From NCBI GenBank assembly GCA_021788565.1, contig JAJYKO010000001.1:1-26483 (forward strand): a DNA stretch of 26,483 bases, given 5' to 3'. Below, in pieces: positions 8,628 to 17,174 of this stretch. The stretch comes from Chloroflexota bacterium. GTDB taxonomy: Bacteria; Chloroflexota; UBA6077. Every line of letters begins with the position of its first letter. Position 1 is the first letter of the stretch. A program made the translations under genes and the position numbers. A model generated the notes under the pieces. It worked only from the letters and a program-made list of their open reading frames with translations, had not been told where the DNA came from and made no database searches.

Positions 8628-8656
8628 ATTATATATGTATGGTAGTATGATCATAC
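8628..8656 (-). promoter_or_regulatory. Promoter of the GntR-led operon with overlapping palindromic operator
   Basis: On the minus strand a perfect -10 box TATAAT lies at 8628-8633, about 40 nt upstream of the ribosome binding site. The -35 position at 17-bp spacing (8651-8656) is a poor match. It falls inside a perfect 12-bp palindrome GTATGATCATAC (8645-8656), which also contributes to an ATGAT-N6-ATCAT repeat (8647-8662). Operator-over-promoter placement fits autorepression by the FCD regulator. Confidence 0.6.
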
Positions 8657-8693
8657 GATCATCAGACGTGTGCCGAGTTTACCAAGTTGCGGT

Positions 8694-8716
8694 GCGGTTG
8701 TCAAGAGGACAACCGC
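8694..8716. repeat. 9-bp inverted repeat in the GntR-ligA divergent spacer
   Basis: GCGGTTGTC and GACAACCGC pair perfectly around a 5-nt spacer. The TTGTC-N5-GACAA core resembles operators of FadR-type GntR regulators, so this may be a second regulator site or a hairpin. The rest of the 8579-8916 spacer shows no further gene. The ligA ribosome binding site GAGGAGGGAGAGG lies at its end, and a weak extended -10 (TGTGGTATCCT) lies near 8876-8886. Confidence 0.4.
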
Positions 8717-8895
8717 GGATCTCCGAGGTAACAAGAAGCTAACAGGGAAGCCCGAGTTCCCTTGACTGCGCTTATTGCGAACCCGTGACGCTACCAGCTG
8801 CAGCCTGCGCCTATGCCGGTTTCTGGGAGTTCCTGCCTGGAAGAAAGCGGCTCAGGGGGCGGAAGGTGGCGCGGGGTGTGGTATCCTCTAGGTAG

Positions 8896-10986
<2,091 letters not shown>

Positions 10987-11000
10987 AGCAAAGTGGCGAC

Positions 11001-11070
11001 GAAACCCGCGGGGTCTCTGGGTTACGGTTTCGCGGAGAGGCACACGATGCGACCAGACCCCGCGGGTTTC
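11001..11070. terminator. 16-bp perfect inverted repeat between convergent ligA and the SpoIIM-like gene
   Basis: GAAACCCGCGGGGTCT (11001-11016) and its exact reverse complement (11055-11070) flank a 38-nt loop. It sits in the tail-to-tail gap, 14 nt after the ligA stop and 11 nt before the convergent gene's stop. No T-tract follows. It probably acts as a bidirectional transcript end, though the large loop is unusual for an intrinsic terminator. Confidence 0.6.
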
Positions 11071-11081
11071 ACCCCGAGATA

Positions 11082-11708
11082 TCACTCGGGAATCAGGTAG
11101 ATCAGCTCGAACGCCTCCCACGTAGCAGCCACGGCGAGCAGCGATACCACAGCGAGGTAGACGCGGCCCTGAAGGAGGAAGCCGCTCCACCAGCTGCGCC
11201 ATCGCTTCCCCGTGGTACGGACGACCGATGGCCACCACAGCCACACCCCTAGCATGGCAACTATGTAAGCCTCGCCTTCGAGTAGGATTGTCAGGCCGTG
11301 GGGTGACATCCGAAGCAGGAAGTTCGGATTCACACTGCCCCCGAACGGTGAGAACAAGACTCCCCACATCAGGGCCCGAAACACGCCCATGAGTAGCCCC
11401 GCAAAAGGGATAGCTACAGAGGGCAGCGTGATGAAGAGGACGCTCGCCATAGCGAAATTCGCGGCGAAGGTGAGCAGGGTCGCGTCGACAAACTGATTTT
11501 GCGCGTAGGCCTGGGCAAGACGGCCCAGGGTGCCCGTGGGCGAGAACTCCTCAACCACGCTTTTCGTCAGGGCCGGCTGCAGGCTTCCGTCTACCAGGGT
11601 CGCGACCATTCCCAGTAGCATCGCTCCCCAGTACACGAGGTTCACTACCAACAGGGCCTTAACATGCGCGAGCGCAGGGGCAAACACGTAAGCCAGGAAC
11701 TGTCCCAT
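11082..11708 (-). CDS. SpoIIM-like (stage II sporulation protein M family) integral membrane protein
   Basis: About 208 residues with roughly five hydrophobic segments. The family hallmark is the PHG motif (MSPHGLTILLEGEAYIVAMLGVWLW), matching the PHGxxELxAxxIA-type motif of the SpoIIM/DUF95 superfamily. An FAANFAMA segment matches the family's FxxNxxxA region. In endospore formers SpoIIM works in septal peptidoglycan hydrolysis. Many non-sporulating bacteria carry homologues of unknown role, so sporulation should not be inferred. I place the start at the ATG at 11708, because GGAGGT lies 7 nt upstream. The frame extends to 11816 without a better site. Confidence 0.72.
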   Translation of the reverse strand: MGQFLAYVFAPALAHVKALLVVNLVYWGAMLLGMVATLVDGSLQPALTKSVVEEFSPTGTLGRLAQAYAQNQFVDATLLTFAANFAMASVLFITLPSVAIPFAGLLMGVFRALMWGVLFSPFGGSVNPNFLLRMSPHGLTILLEGEAYIVAMLGVWLWWPSVVRTTGKRWRSWWSGFLLQGRVYLAVVSLLAVAATWEAFELIYLIPE

Positions 11709-11812
11709 CGTCCGGACCTCCATTCGTCGCTGATTGGAGACGAACCCGACGCAGCGCCAGAGCAACGTGTGTGATTGGACATATGGAAGTCTACGCCGAA
11801 TTGAAGATGATA

Positions 11813-12028
11813 TCAAGATACAACTTCTACGGAGAACGGCGCGTCCGAGTTATGGTCGGTACCGGAATGTACTATGAGCGCGTCGCCCAGATCGATCGTG
11901 GGCCGTTCCGGATCGACGCTGCCGAGATCGCGCAAGGTCGTGAAGCCGTACTTCGTGTATTCGCGGGCGAGGCTCAGTCCTTTGAGCGCCTTAGCGGGGG
12001 ATTGGAGCGTTTGCGGGGCACGGAACGG
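11813..12028 (-). pseudogene. Remnant of an amidohydrolase gene
   Basis: A 71-codon minus-strand frame between two stops and without a start codon. Its residues PAKALKGLSLAREYTKYG and then FTTLRDLGS closely resemble the segment A-x2-ALKGxxxAREyxxxGFTTvRDLGS. That segment follows the metal-binding HxH motif in imidazolonepropionase/Xaa-Pro-dipeptidase-type amidohydrolases. The preceding HxH part and all downstream catalytic parts are missing, so this is a decayed fragment. The similarity fades after about residue 55. The 95-codon plus-strand frame over the same bases is its shadow. Confidence 0.5.
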
Positions 12029-12217
12029 CTAGGAGCGGCACACCCGGCTCGCGGATGACTGTTCGGGCACAGGCCCTCGGCCGCGCCTGCCTATGAAGCT
12101 AGCTCAGAATGCTCACGGCAGGCTCTGAGACCTTGCAAGGGGCGCGTATGCGAGTTTTGAGATAGCTACTGAGCAACTCGCGGCCGGCACCGACATGCGC
12201 TCCTTTGCGAACTGGGT
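12029..12217. other. Spacer without recognisable gene
   Basis: Between the amidohydrolase remnant and the universal stress protein gene I see no credible reading frame or RNA gene. There is only a weak 6-bp inverted repeat (CTCAGA near 12103 and TCTGAG near 12124). It may hold the promoter of the SpoIIM-like gene, but no convincing -35/-10 pair was found. Confidence 0.4.
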
Positions 12218-12688
12218 CTACTCCTCGTCCATTTTCCACGCTGGCTTGATCAGCATCACTGGGATCCCCACCTCCCGTACCACCTTGGCGGCAACACTGC
12301 CGAATATTACTCTGCTCAGGCCGGAGCGGCCGTGAGTGGACATGGCTATAAGATCGGCGCTCCCTGTGTGCGCTAGATCGACGATCTCGCCGGCCGCCGT
12401 GCCTTCCACCACCTCCCAGGAAACCTCCAGGCCCTCCGCCGCGAGCCGCCCGGCCACCTGCGATAGGTACCCCTCAGCCTCTTCTCTGTCCTTCCTCTCT
12501 ATTTCCTCGACAACTTCCGTCGTCGCAGTAGCACCCATGCTGAAGGCCATGACTTCCTGGGAGACAAAATCGAGCACTCGGATGAGGTGAACCTTCCCGT
12601 GTAGCTGCTTCGCCAGATCTTTCACGTGTGGCAGCACGCCCTCCGCGAGGTCGGATCCGTCCAGTGGCACCAGAATTCGATTAATCAT
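12218..12688 (-). CDS. Universal stress protein, UspA family
   Basis: A 156-residue single-domain cytoplasmic Usp. The N-terminus MINRILVPLDGSDLAE and the C-terminal ATP-binding motif G-x2-G-x9-GS (STHGRSGLSRVIFGSVAAKVV) mark the nucleotide-binding branch. It ends with the family's IPVMLIKP strand. The protein is thought to aid survival under starvation or redox stress; no partner is encoded beside it. It appears monocistronic. A possible promoter is TGGACA (12754-12759), 18 bp, GATAAT (12730-12735) on the minus strand. Confidence 0.93.
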   Translation of the reverse strand: MINRILVPLDGSDLAEGVLPHVKDLAKQLHGKVHLIRVLDFVSQEVMAFSMGATATTEVVEEIERKDREEAEGYLSQVAGRLAAEGLEVSWEVVEGTAAGEIVDLAHTGSADLIAMSTHGRSGLSRVIFGSVAAKVVREVGIPVMLIKPAWKMDEE

Positions 12689-12729
12689 CTCATCCTCCTT
12701 GGTCTCGGGTGGCCCGTCACAATCGAGCT

Positions 12730-12759
12730 ATTATCGTCCGCCATTCCTTACCCTGTCCA
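12730..12759 (-). promoter_or_regulatory. Candidate sigma70-type promoter of the usp gene
   Basis: Minus-strand TGGACA, an 18-bp spacer and GATAAT lie about 45 nt upstream of the usp start. The match is moderate and rests on sequence alone. The remaining spacer up to 12966 shows no gene. Confidence 0.35.
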
Positions 12760-12966
12760 AGCAGTAGCTTTCAACCAAGTCTAACAAGGACATGATCGGC
12801 TCGTAATCATCTGCCCAGCGGCTCGTGCTAGGATCATAGCGTACGGCACAACAGTTTGCTATCATCGTAATTCGTTCCCGCTCTAGTCAGCGTTCTCATC
12901 GCCGTCTTCAGCAGGATGGTGCAAACTGCGAACGGGCGACGCGACAGGTTGGGAGGGAGAGCACCC

Positions 12967-14568
12967 ATGTACGATCTGATCATCCGTAAGGGCGTGATTA
13001 TCGACGGAACCGGTGCCCCGGGCTTTCCAGGGGACGTCGCCATCGAGGGCGATCGCATCCAGGCCATGGGCGACCTCGGCGACCAGAAGGGCCGATCCGA
13101 GATCGACGCCTCCGGGCAGGTAGTCTGCCCGGGCTTCATCGACCTCCACAGCCATTCCGACATCATGTTGCTGGCCGAGCCCGACGGCAAGCCGAAGGTG
13201 ATGCAGGGCATAACCACCGACGTCATGGGTCAGGACGGGTACTCCGCGGCTCCGATAAGAGAATGGCTTGTCCCTGAGTATCGGCGGTTCATCTCCGCGC
13301 TCACCGGCTTTCCGGAGTTGGACTGGGATTGGGAGACCATGGCCGACTACCTGGCCAGGTTCGACGGCACCGCCTCTATGAACGCAGTTTCGATGGTTGG
13401 GCACGGTACCGTGCGCTGGAACGTCCTCGGCACTTCCTCCGGGGTTGCCGGCCAGGGTGACCTTGACCGCATGGGCGAGTTGATCGAGCAGTCCTTCGCG
13501 GGGGGGGCTACCGACGTTTCCTACGGCCTTGTCTACGTGCCCAGCCTTTTCGCAAACCGCGAGGAGTTGACCTTCGTGGGCAGAGTGGTCCAGAGACTGG
13601 GCGGCTCGGTCGTCTATCACATCCGTAACGAGGCGGACTTCGTCCTGGAAAGCCTGGAGGAGGTGCTGCGGGTGGCCCGGGACACGGGGGTGCGCACCCA
13701 TATTTCTCACTTCAAGCTGACCGGAGCGAAGAACTGGCACAAGGCTGAAGCTGCCCTTGCCACGGTGGAAGATGCTCTGGCGCAGGGCCTGGAGATCACC
13801 TTCGAGCAGTATCCGTACACTTCAGGCAACACGATGATGAGCGCCATCTTGCCGCCATGGGTGCTGGAGGGCGACACGGAAGAGGTGCTTGCACGATTGC
13901 GAGACCCGGCGTTGCGTCCGCGAATCGCGCACGATGTGGAGAACGGTGTCGGTCACTGGCAGAGCTTCGGCCCAATTGCCGAATGGAACGTCGCGGTCTC
14001 CTCCGTTGGGTCATCCCGTAACCAGGACGCGGTGGGCCGCAATCTACGGGAGCTCGCCGATGGCGCCGGCATCCCCCCTCTAGAGGCGGCTATCCAGCTG
14101 CTCCTCGAGGAGCGGCTGAACGTTGGGGCGATAATCTTCCACCAATCGGAGGACGTGCTCCGACTTCTGATGCGTCACCCCTCCGGGGGCTTCGGAACGG
14201 ACGGGGTTGTGGGCACCATGCCTCACCCCAGGATGCACGGTACCTTCCCCCGGGTCCTCGGGCGCTACGTCCGAGAAGAGAAGGTCCTCAGGATGGAAGA
14301 GGCGATCCGCAAGGCCACGTCGCTCGCCGCAGAGCGGCTTCGGCTGGCCGACCGTGGACGGATCGCCCCGGGGATGGCCGCTGACCTGGTGGTATTCGAT
14401 CCCATGACCGTGGCCGACACCGCCACTTTCAAGAACCCGCGCCAGTATCCCAACGGCATCAAGTGGGTCATAGTGAACGGAGTCGTCGTGGTGAAGAATG
14501 GCCAGCACACCGGAGCTCGGCCTGGCAGGGGCCTCAGACCCACCCCGAAGAGTTGGCAGCAGGCATGA
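12967..14568 (+). CDS. N-acyl-D-amino-acid deacylase (D-aminoacylase) family amidohydrolase
   Basis: A 533-residue TIM-barrel metal-dependent amidohydrolase. The first metal motif is DLHSHSD (H61, H63). The D-aminoacylase-type blocks are YHIRNEADFVLESLEEVL, HISHFKLTGAKNW, FEQYPYTSGNT, and the late GTDGVVGTMPHPRMHGTFPRVLG. The C-terminus is the usual GRIAPGMAADLVVFDP beta-sandwich part. In the classical enzyme a Cys in GNCG ligates zinc; here the block is GQDG, with D90 in its place. Family members hydrolyse N-acyl-D-amino acids or related amides in the cytoplasm. I chose the ATG at 12967 with GGGAGGG upstream; the frame extends to 12916. It converges on the anti-sigma gene with a single base between the two stop codons. 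Confidence 0.87.
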   Translation: MYDLIIRKGVIIDGTGAPGFPGDVAIEGDRIQAMGDLGDQKGRSEIDASGQVVCPGFIDLHSHSDIMLLAEPDGKPKVMQGITTDVMGQDGYSAAPIREWLVPEYRRFISALTGFPELDWDWETMADYLARFDGTASMNAVSMVGHGTVRWNVLGTSSGVAGQGDLDRMGELIEQSFAGGATDVSYGLVYVPSLFANREELTFVGRVVQRLGGSVVYHIRNEADFVLESLEEVLRVARDTGVRTHISHFKLTGAKNWHKAEAALATVEDALAQGLEITFEQYPYTSGNTMMSAILPPWVLEGDTEEVLARLRDPALRPRIAHDVENGVGHWQSFGPIAEWNVAVSSVGSSRNQDAVGRNLRELADGAGIPPLEAAIQLLLEERLNVGAIIFHQSEDVLRLLMRHPSGGFGTDGVVGTMPHPRMHGTFPRVLGRYVREEKVLRMEEAIRKATSLAAERLRLADRGRIAPGMAADLVVFDPMTVADTATFKNPRQYPNGIKWVIVNGVVVVKNGQHTGARPGRGLRPTPKSWQQA

Positions 14569-14569
14569 C

Positions 14570-15145
14570 CTACGACTCGCGCGACTGGAGTCTCAAAGCG
14601 CTCGCGAGTTCACTGGGACCAATGGCAAAGATGGCGAGCAGCACGGCCGCGGTCAACACCGGCAGCGCCCCCATCAGGTCGCTGAAGGCCGCCTGCGCCA
14701 ATCCGCTCAGCGCGAGCCCAACGGCGCTGACTGTGAGATTCCACACGGAGGAGCCCAGTTGACCGGCCAGATCCACCCAGTATCCGCCGTCGAAGCTCAG
14801 CTCCGTAGTGCCGGTACCTACTCCGGCCAGCAAGGCAGCTATTCCCAGAAGTAGTGCGCCCAGAGCGCCGACCAGCACCGGGTCCACCGGCATGTAGGCC
14901 ACAGGAGTCCTGGCCACCAGTGTCTCGGCGGCTATTCGGCTCATTACGGCGGACTTGAAACCGGCGGGCTCATCGACCAGGGGAAAGGCTCGAAGCTGCC
15001 CCTCCAACAGGCGCCAGCTTTGCAGCTCTTCTCGGCAGCAGCTGCAGCCGGAAAGGTGCCTCTCCAGCTCCGCCGCCTGCGGGTCCGACAGATTCCCTGC
15101 CGCGTATTCCATCAGTTGCGCCGATCTCTCCTGGCAGCACTTCAT
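14570..15145 (-). CDS. Membrane-anchored zinc-finger (ZAS) anti-sigma factor
   Basis: 191 residues. An N-terminal zf-HC2/ZAS domain has C3 or C4, then H30-x3-C34-x2-C37 (HLSGCSCC), which holds an ECF sigma factor inactive. A linker follows, then three hydrophobic segments from about 88 to 185 that anchor it in the cytoplasmic membrane. The ATG at 15145 has GGAGGG 9 nt upstream. This start lies inside the reading frame of the sigma gene, which runs on for 176 nt. The cognate target is almost certainly the adjacent sigma factor, by gene order. The extracytoplasmic part is short, so the signal may be membrane- or thiol-based, which is inference. Confidence 0.85.
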   Translation of the reverse strand: MKCCQERSAQLMEYAAGNLSDPQAAELERHLSGCSCCREELQSWRLLEGQLRAFPLVDEPAGFKSAVMSRIAAETLVARTPVAYMPVDPVLVGALGALLLGIAALLAGVGTGTTELSFDGGYWVDLAGQLGSSVWNLTVSAVGLALSGLAQAAFSDLMGALPVLTAAVLLAIFAIGPSELASALRLQSRES

Positions 15146-15779
15146 CTTTCATGGCCCTCCGCAGCATCTCTTTCGCCCGAAAGAGGTGGGTCTTGACCGT
15201 GCCAATGGGCAGGCCGGTGACCTCCGCGATCTCCTGATAGCTCAGTTCCTGTAGGTAGAAAAGAATTATCACCGCTCGATACCTGGGCGGCAGCTGTTCG
15301 ATCAGGTGGTGTATGGACCCTCTCAATTCCTTCCTATCGTATGCAACGGCCGGGTCCTCCTCTTTCGAATGAAGGCGGCCCAGCTCCTCCGCGGCATCAT
15401 CCTCGCTTACCCGATGGTATGTGTCCCGCTGAACGCGATCCAGCCGGTTCAGGCAAAGGTTCTGCGCGATCGTATAGAGCCAGGTCGTGAACCTGGCGTC
15501 TCCCCGAAACGAGCCGATGGAGCGCCAAGCGCGCAGGAAGACCTCTTGAGCCATCTCAGCGGCCAGGTCGTAGTTCCCCATGATCCTCAGGCAGAGGTTG
15601 AAGACGTATCGCTGGTGCCGCTCGACCAGATCCTCGAAGGCCCGAGCGTCCCCCAGGGCGGCCTGCCTGGCCAGCTCTTCATCGGCGATTGGCACCGATA
15701 CTGGTTCCTTTCGACTCATTTCCCGATCGTCTACTGCCTTAGACAGCGGTGGTCCATATCGTGTTTCGCTCCCTGCCAT
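14970..15779 (-). CDS. ECF-type RNA polymerase sigma factor (sigma70 family, RpoE/SigW-like)
   Basis: Region 2 reads LVERHQRYVFNLCLRIMG with AQEVFLRAWRSIGSFRG and FTTWLYTIAQN; region 4 reads LPPRYRAVIILFYLQEL with GLPIGTVKTHLFRAKEMLRR. Together they define a two-domain ECF sigma factor. The frame starts at an ATG at 15779; an internal ATG at 15719 (MSRKEP) is an alternative and may be the true start. Typical ECF factors end shortly after region 4. Here the frame continues about 58 codons past RRAMKDE with Gly/Pro/Arg-rich content, overlapping the anti-sigma gene by 176 nt. The functional part is therefore roughly residues 30-210. It is divergent from an MFS exporter across a 41-bp spacer. Confidence 0.88.
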   Translation of the reverse strand: MAGSETRYGPPLSKAVDDREMSRKEPVSVPIADEELARQAALGDARAFEDLVERHQRYVFNLCLRIMGNYDLAAEMAQEVFLRAWRSIGSFRGDARFTTWLYTIAQNLCLNRLDRVQRDTYHRVSEDDAAEELGRLHSKEEDPAVAYDRKELRGSIHHLIEQLPPRYRAVIILFYLQELSYQEIAEVTGLPIGTVKTHLFRAKEMLRRAMKDEVLPGEIGATDGIRGRESVGPAGGGAGEAPFRLQLLPRRAAKLAPVGGAASSLSPGR

Positions 15780-15783
15780 TCAC

Positions 15784-15789
15784 ATTATA
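15784..15789 (-). promoter_or_regulatory. -10-like TATAAT upstream of the sigma factor gene
   Basis: A consensus TATAAT on the minus strand ends only 5 nt before the ATG at 15779. Transcription would therefore begin about at that ATG, giving either a leaderless mRNA or use of the internal ATG at 15719. No good -35 is seen at 17 bp. The 41-bp divergent spacer must also hold the MFS promoter. Confidence 0.4.
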
Positions 15790-15820
15790 CGCCCGCCCTC
15801 TTTGTGTTATCGTTTACGTT

Positions 15821-17044
15821 ATGAGCAAAACGTCGACGAAGACACATACCCCGCAGGCGTGGACCCTCGTGCTGGTCTTCTTCTCCATCACATCCCTGGT
15901 CGAGGCTATAGGACTGAGCCAGGTCTTTGCCTTCATGCCCCTTTACCTTCAACAGCTGGGACTTCCGCAGGCCGATGTTCCTCGCTGGACTGGCACGCTC
16001 AGCGCCCTCGCCTTCGTTTTCGGGTTGCCGCTGGTGCCCTTCTGGGGAGTGTGGGCCGACAGATACAGCCGAAAGGCCGTAATAATCCGCAGCTCCCTGG
16101 TCGAGGCCGTGGTCTTCGCGTTGATAGCCCTGAGCCGAGAACCGTGGCAACTCGCGGCGAGCTTCGTCCTCTCTGGGTTCCAGCTGGGGAACAGCGGGGT
16201 GATGCTGGCCGCGCTGAGAGACATAACTCCCCTCAAGCGGATCGGTATCAGCCTGGCGATCTTCGGTGCCACGTGGCCGGTAGGCTCGGCGATCGGCCCG
16301 GCCGTGGGAGGACTCATGGTGGACGGGTTCGGCGCTCATCTGTGGAGCGTCTTCGCGGTTTCCTCACTGCTCTCGGCGGCCGTGGCTGCGCTGCTCGCGG
16401 CCGGATTTCGGGAAGTGCGCCCCCAAACCCTCCCATCGGGGCGAATGCTGGAGCTCGCCTATGGCGCCGTGCGCGGTATCTTCGCCGACCCGGCCACGCG
16501 ACGGCTCTTCACTATCTACGGGATCGCCTTCCTTGCCAGGCAGATGGCCAGCCCTTTCCTGCCCATAGTTGTGCAGAACGCCCACGGCGGCGGGAGCGGT
16601 CTGGCCAGCTCCATAGCGCTGGTGGTGGGGACGGCGGCCCTGGTTGGTGGCTTGATTTCACCCCTGGGCGGTGCGGTGGGTGATCGAATCGGCTTTCGTT
16701 CGGTGCTGATCTTCTCGATGGCGGGGTCCGGTCTCGCCCTGCTGCTGATGCCCTTCGTCCCTGGCGTAGCGTGGCTTGCCCTGGACAACGTCGTCCTCGC
16801 CGCGCTGACCGCCGCGATAGGTACCATGGTCTTCGCCCTGCTGGCCCTGGAGGTGTCCTCGGAGCGCAGGTCGGCTACCCTGAATCTGGTCTACCTGCCC
16901 CTCTATCTCTCGGGAATAGTCGGACCAGCCATCGGGGCCGTGGTGGTAGGCGCGGGCGTGGCGGCAGTGTTCGTACTCGGCGGTCTGACATTTGGCGCGG
17001 GGGCTCTGTTCGCCGCCGTCCGAGAGCGCGCTGCCACGCAATGA
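15821..17044 (+). CDS. Major facilitator superfamily transporter (drug/metabolite efflux type)
   Basis: A 407-residue protein with about 12 hydrophobic segments. MFS motif A lies between helices 2 and 3 (GVWADRYSRKAVII), and a partial repeat follows in the second half (GGAVGDRIGFRSVLIF). The pattern fits proton-driven exporters of the DHA1 type in the cytoplasmic membrane; the substrate cannot be told. I take the ATG at 15821 (MSKTSTKTH). The frame opens at 15749, which would add an unlikely 24 residues overlapping the sigma gene. No strong ribosome binding site precedes 15821, so translation may be leaderless or weak. Its divergence from the ECF pair suggests it could be a regulon member. 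Confidence 0.87.
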   Translation: MSKTSTKTHTPQAWTLVLVFFSITSLVEAIGLSQVFAFMPLYLQQLGLPQADVPRWTGTLSALAFVFGLPLVPFWGVWADRYSRKAVIIRSSLVEAVVFALIALSREPWQLAASFVLSGFQLGNSGVMLAALRDITPLKRIGISLAIFGATWPVGSAIGPAVGGLMVDGFGAHLWSVFAVSSLLSAAVAALLAAGFREVRPQTLPSGRMLELAYGAVRGIFADPATRRLFTIYGIAFLARQMASPFLPIVVQNAHGGGSGLASSIALVVGTAALVGGLISPLGGAVGDRIGFRSVLIFSMAGSGLALLLMPFVPGVAWLALDNVVLAALTAAIGTMVFALLALEVSSERRSATLNLVYLPLYLSGIVGPAIGAVVVGAGVAAVFVLGGLTFGAGALFAAVRERAATQ

Positions 17045-17075
17045 CGCCTGGGCAGCACGCCCCTTCTCCTGAGAT

Positions 17076-17119
17076 AGGCGAGTACGGGAGCGGCACCGGT
17101 GCCGCTCCCGTACTCGCCT
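17076..17119. terminator. Perfect 44-bp palindrome between convergent MFS and tctA genes
   Basis: The sequence is self-complementary without any central loop. Its axis lies between 17097 and 17098 (core GGCACCGGTGCC), and every one of the 22 base pairs matches. It lies 32 nt after the MFS stop and about 55 nt from the tctA stop. No T-tract flanks it on either side. It can form a very stable hairpin in both transcripts and probably ends or protects both mRNAs. Confidence 0.65.
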
Positions 17120-17174
17120 TACGGTATTCGGTTGAACTGAAGCACGCCGAACAGCCCCGTCGGGCATCGCGCCT

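Noticed and set aside
11771..12058. A 95-codon plus-strand frame
   Set aside because: No ribosome binding site or recognisable residues. The opposite strand carries amidohydrolase-like sequence, so this is a shadow.
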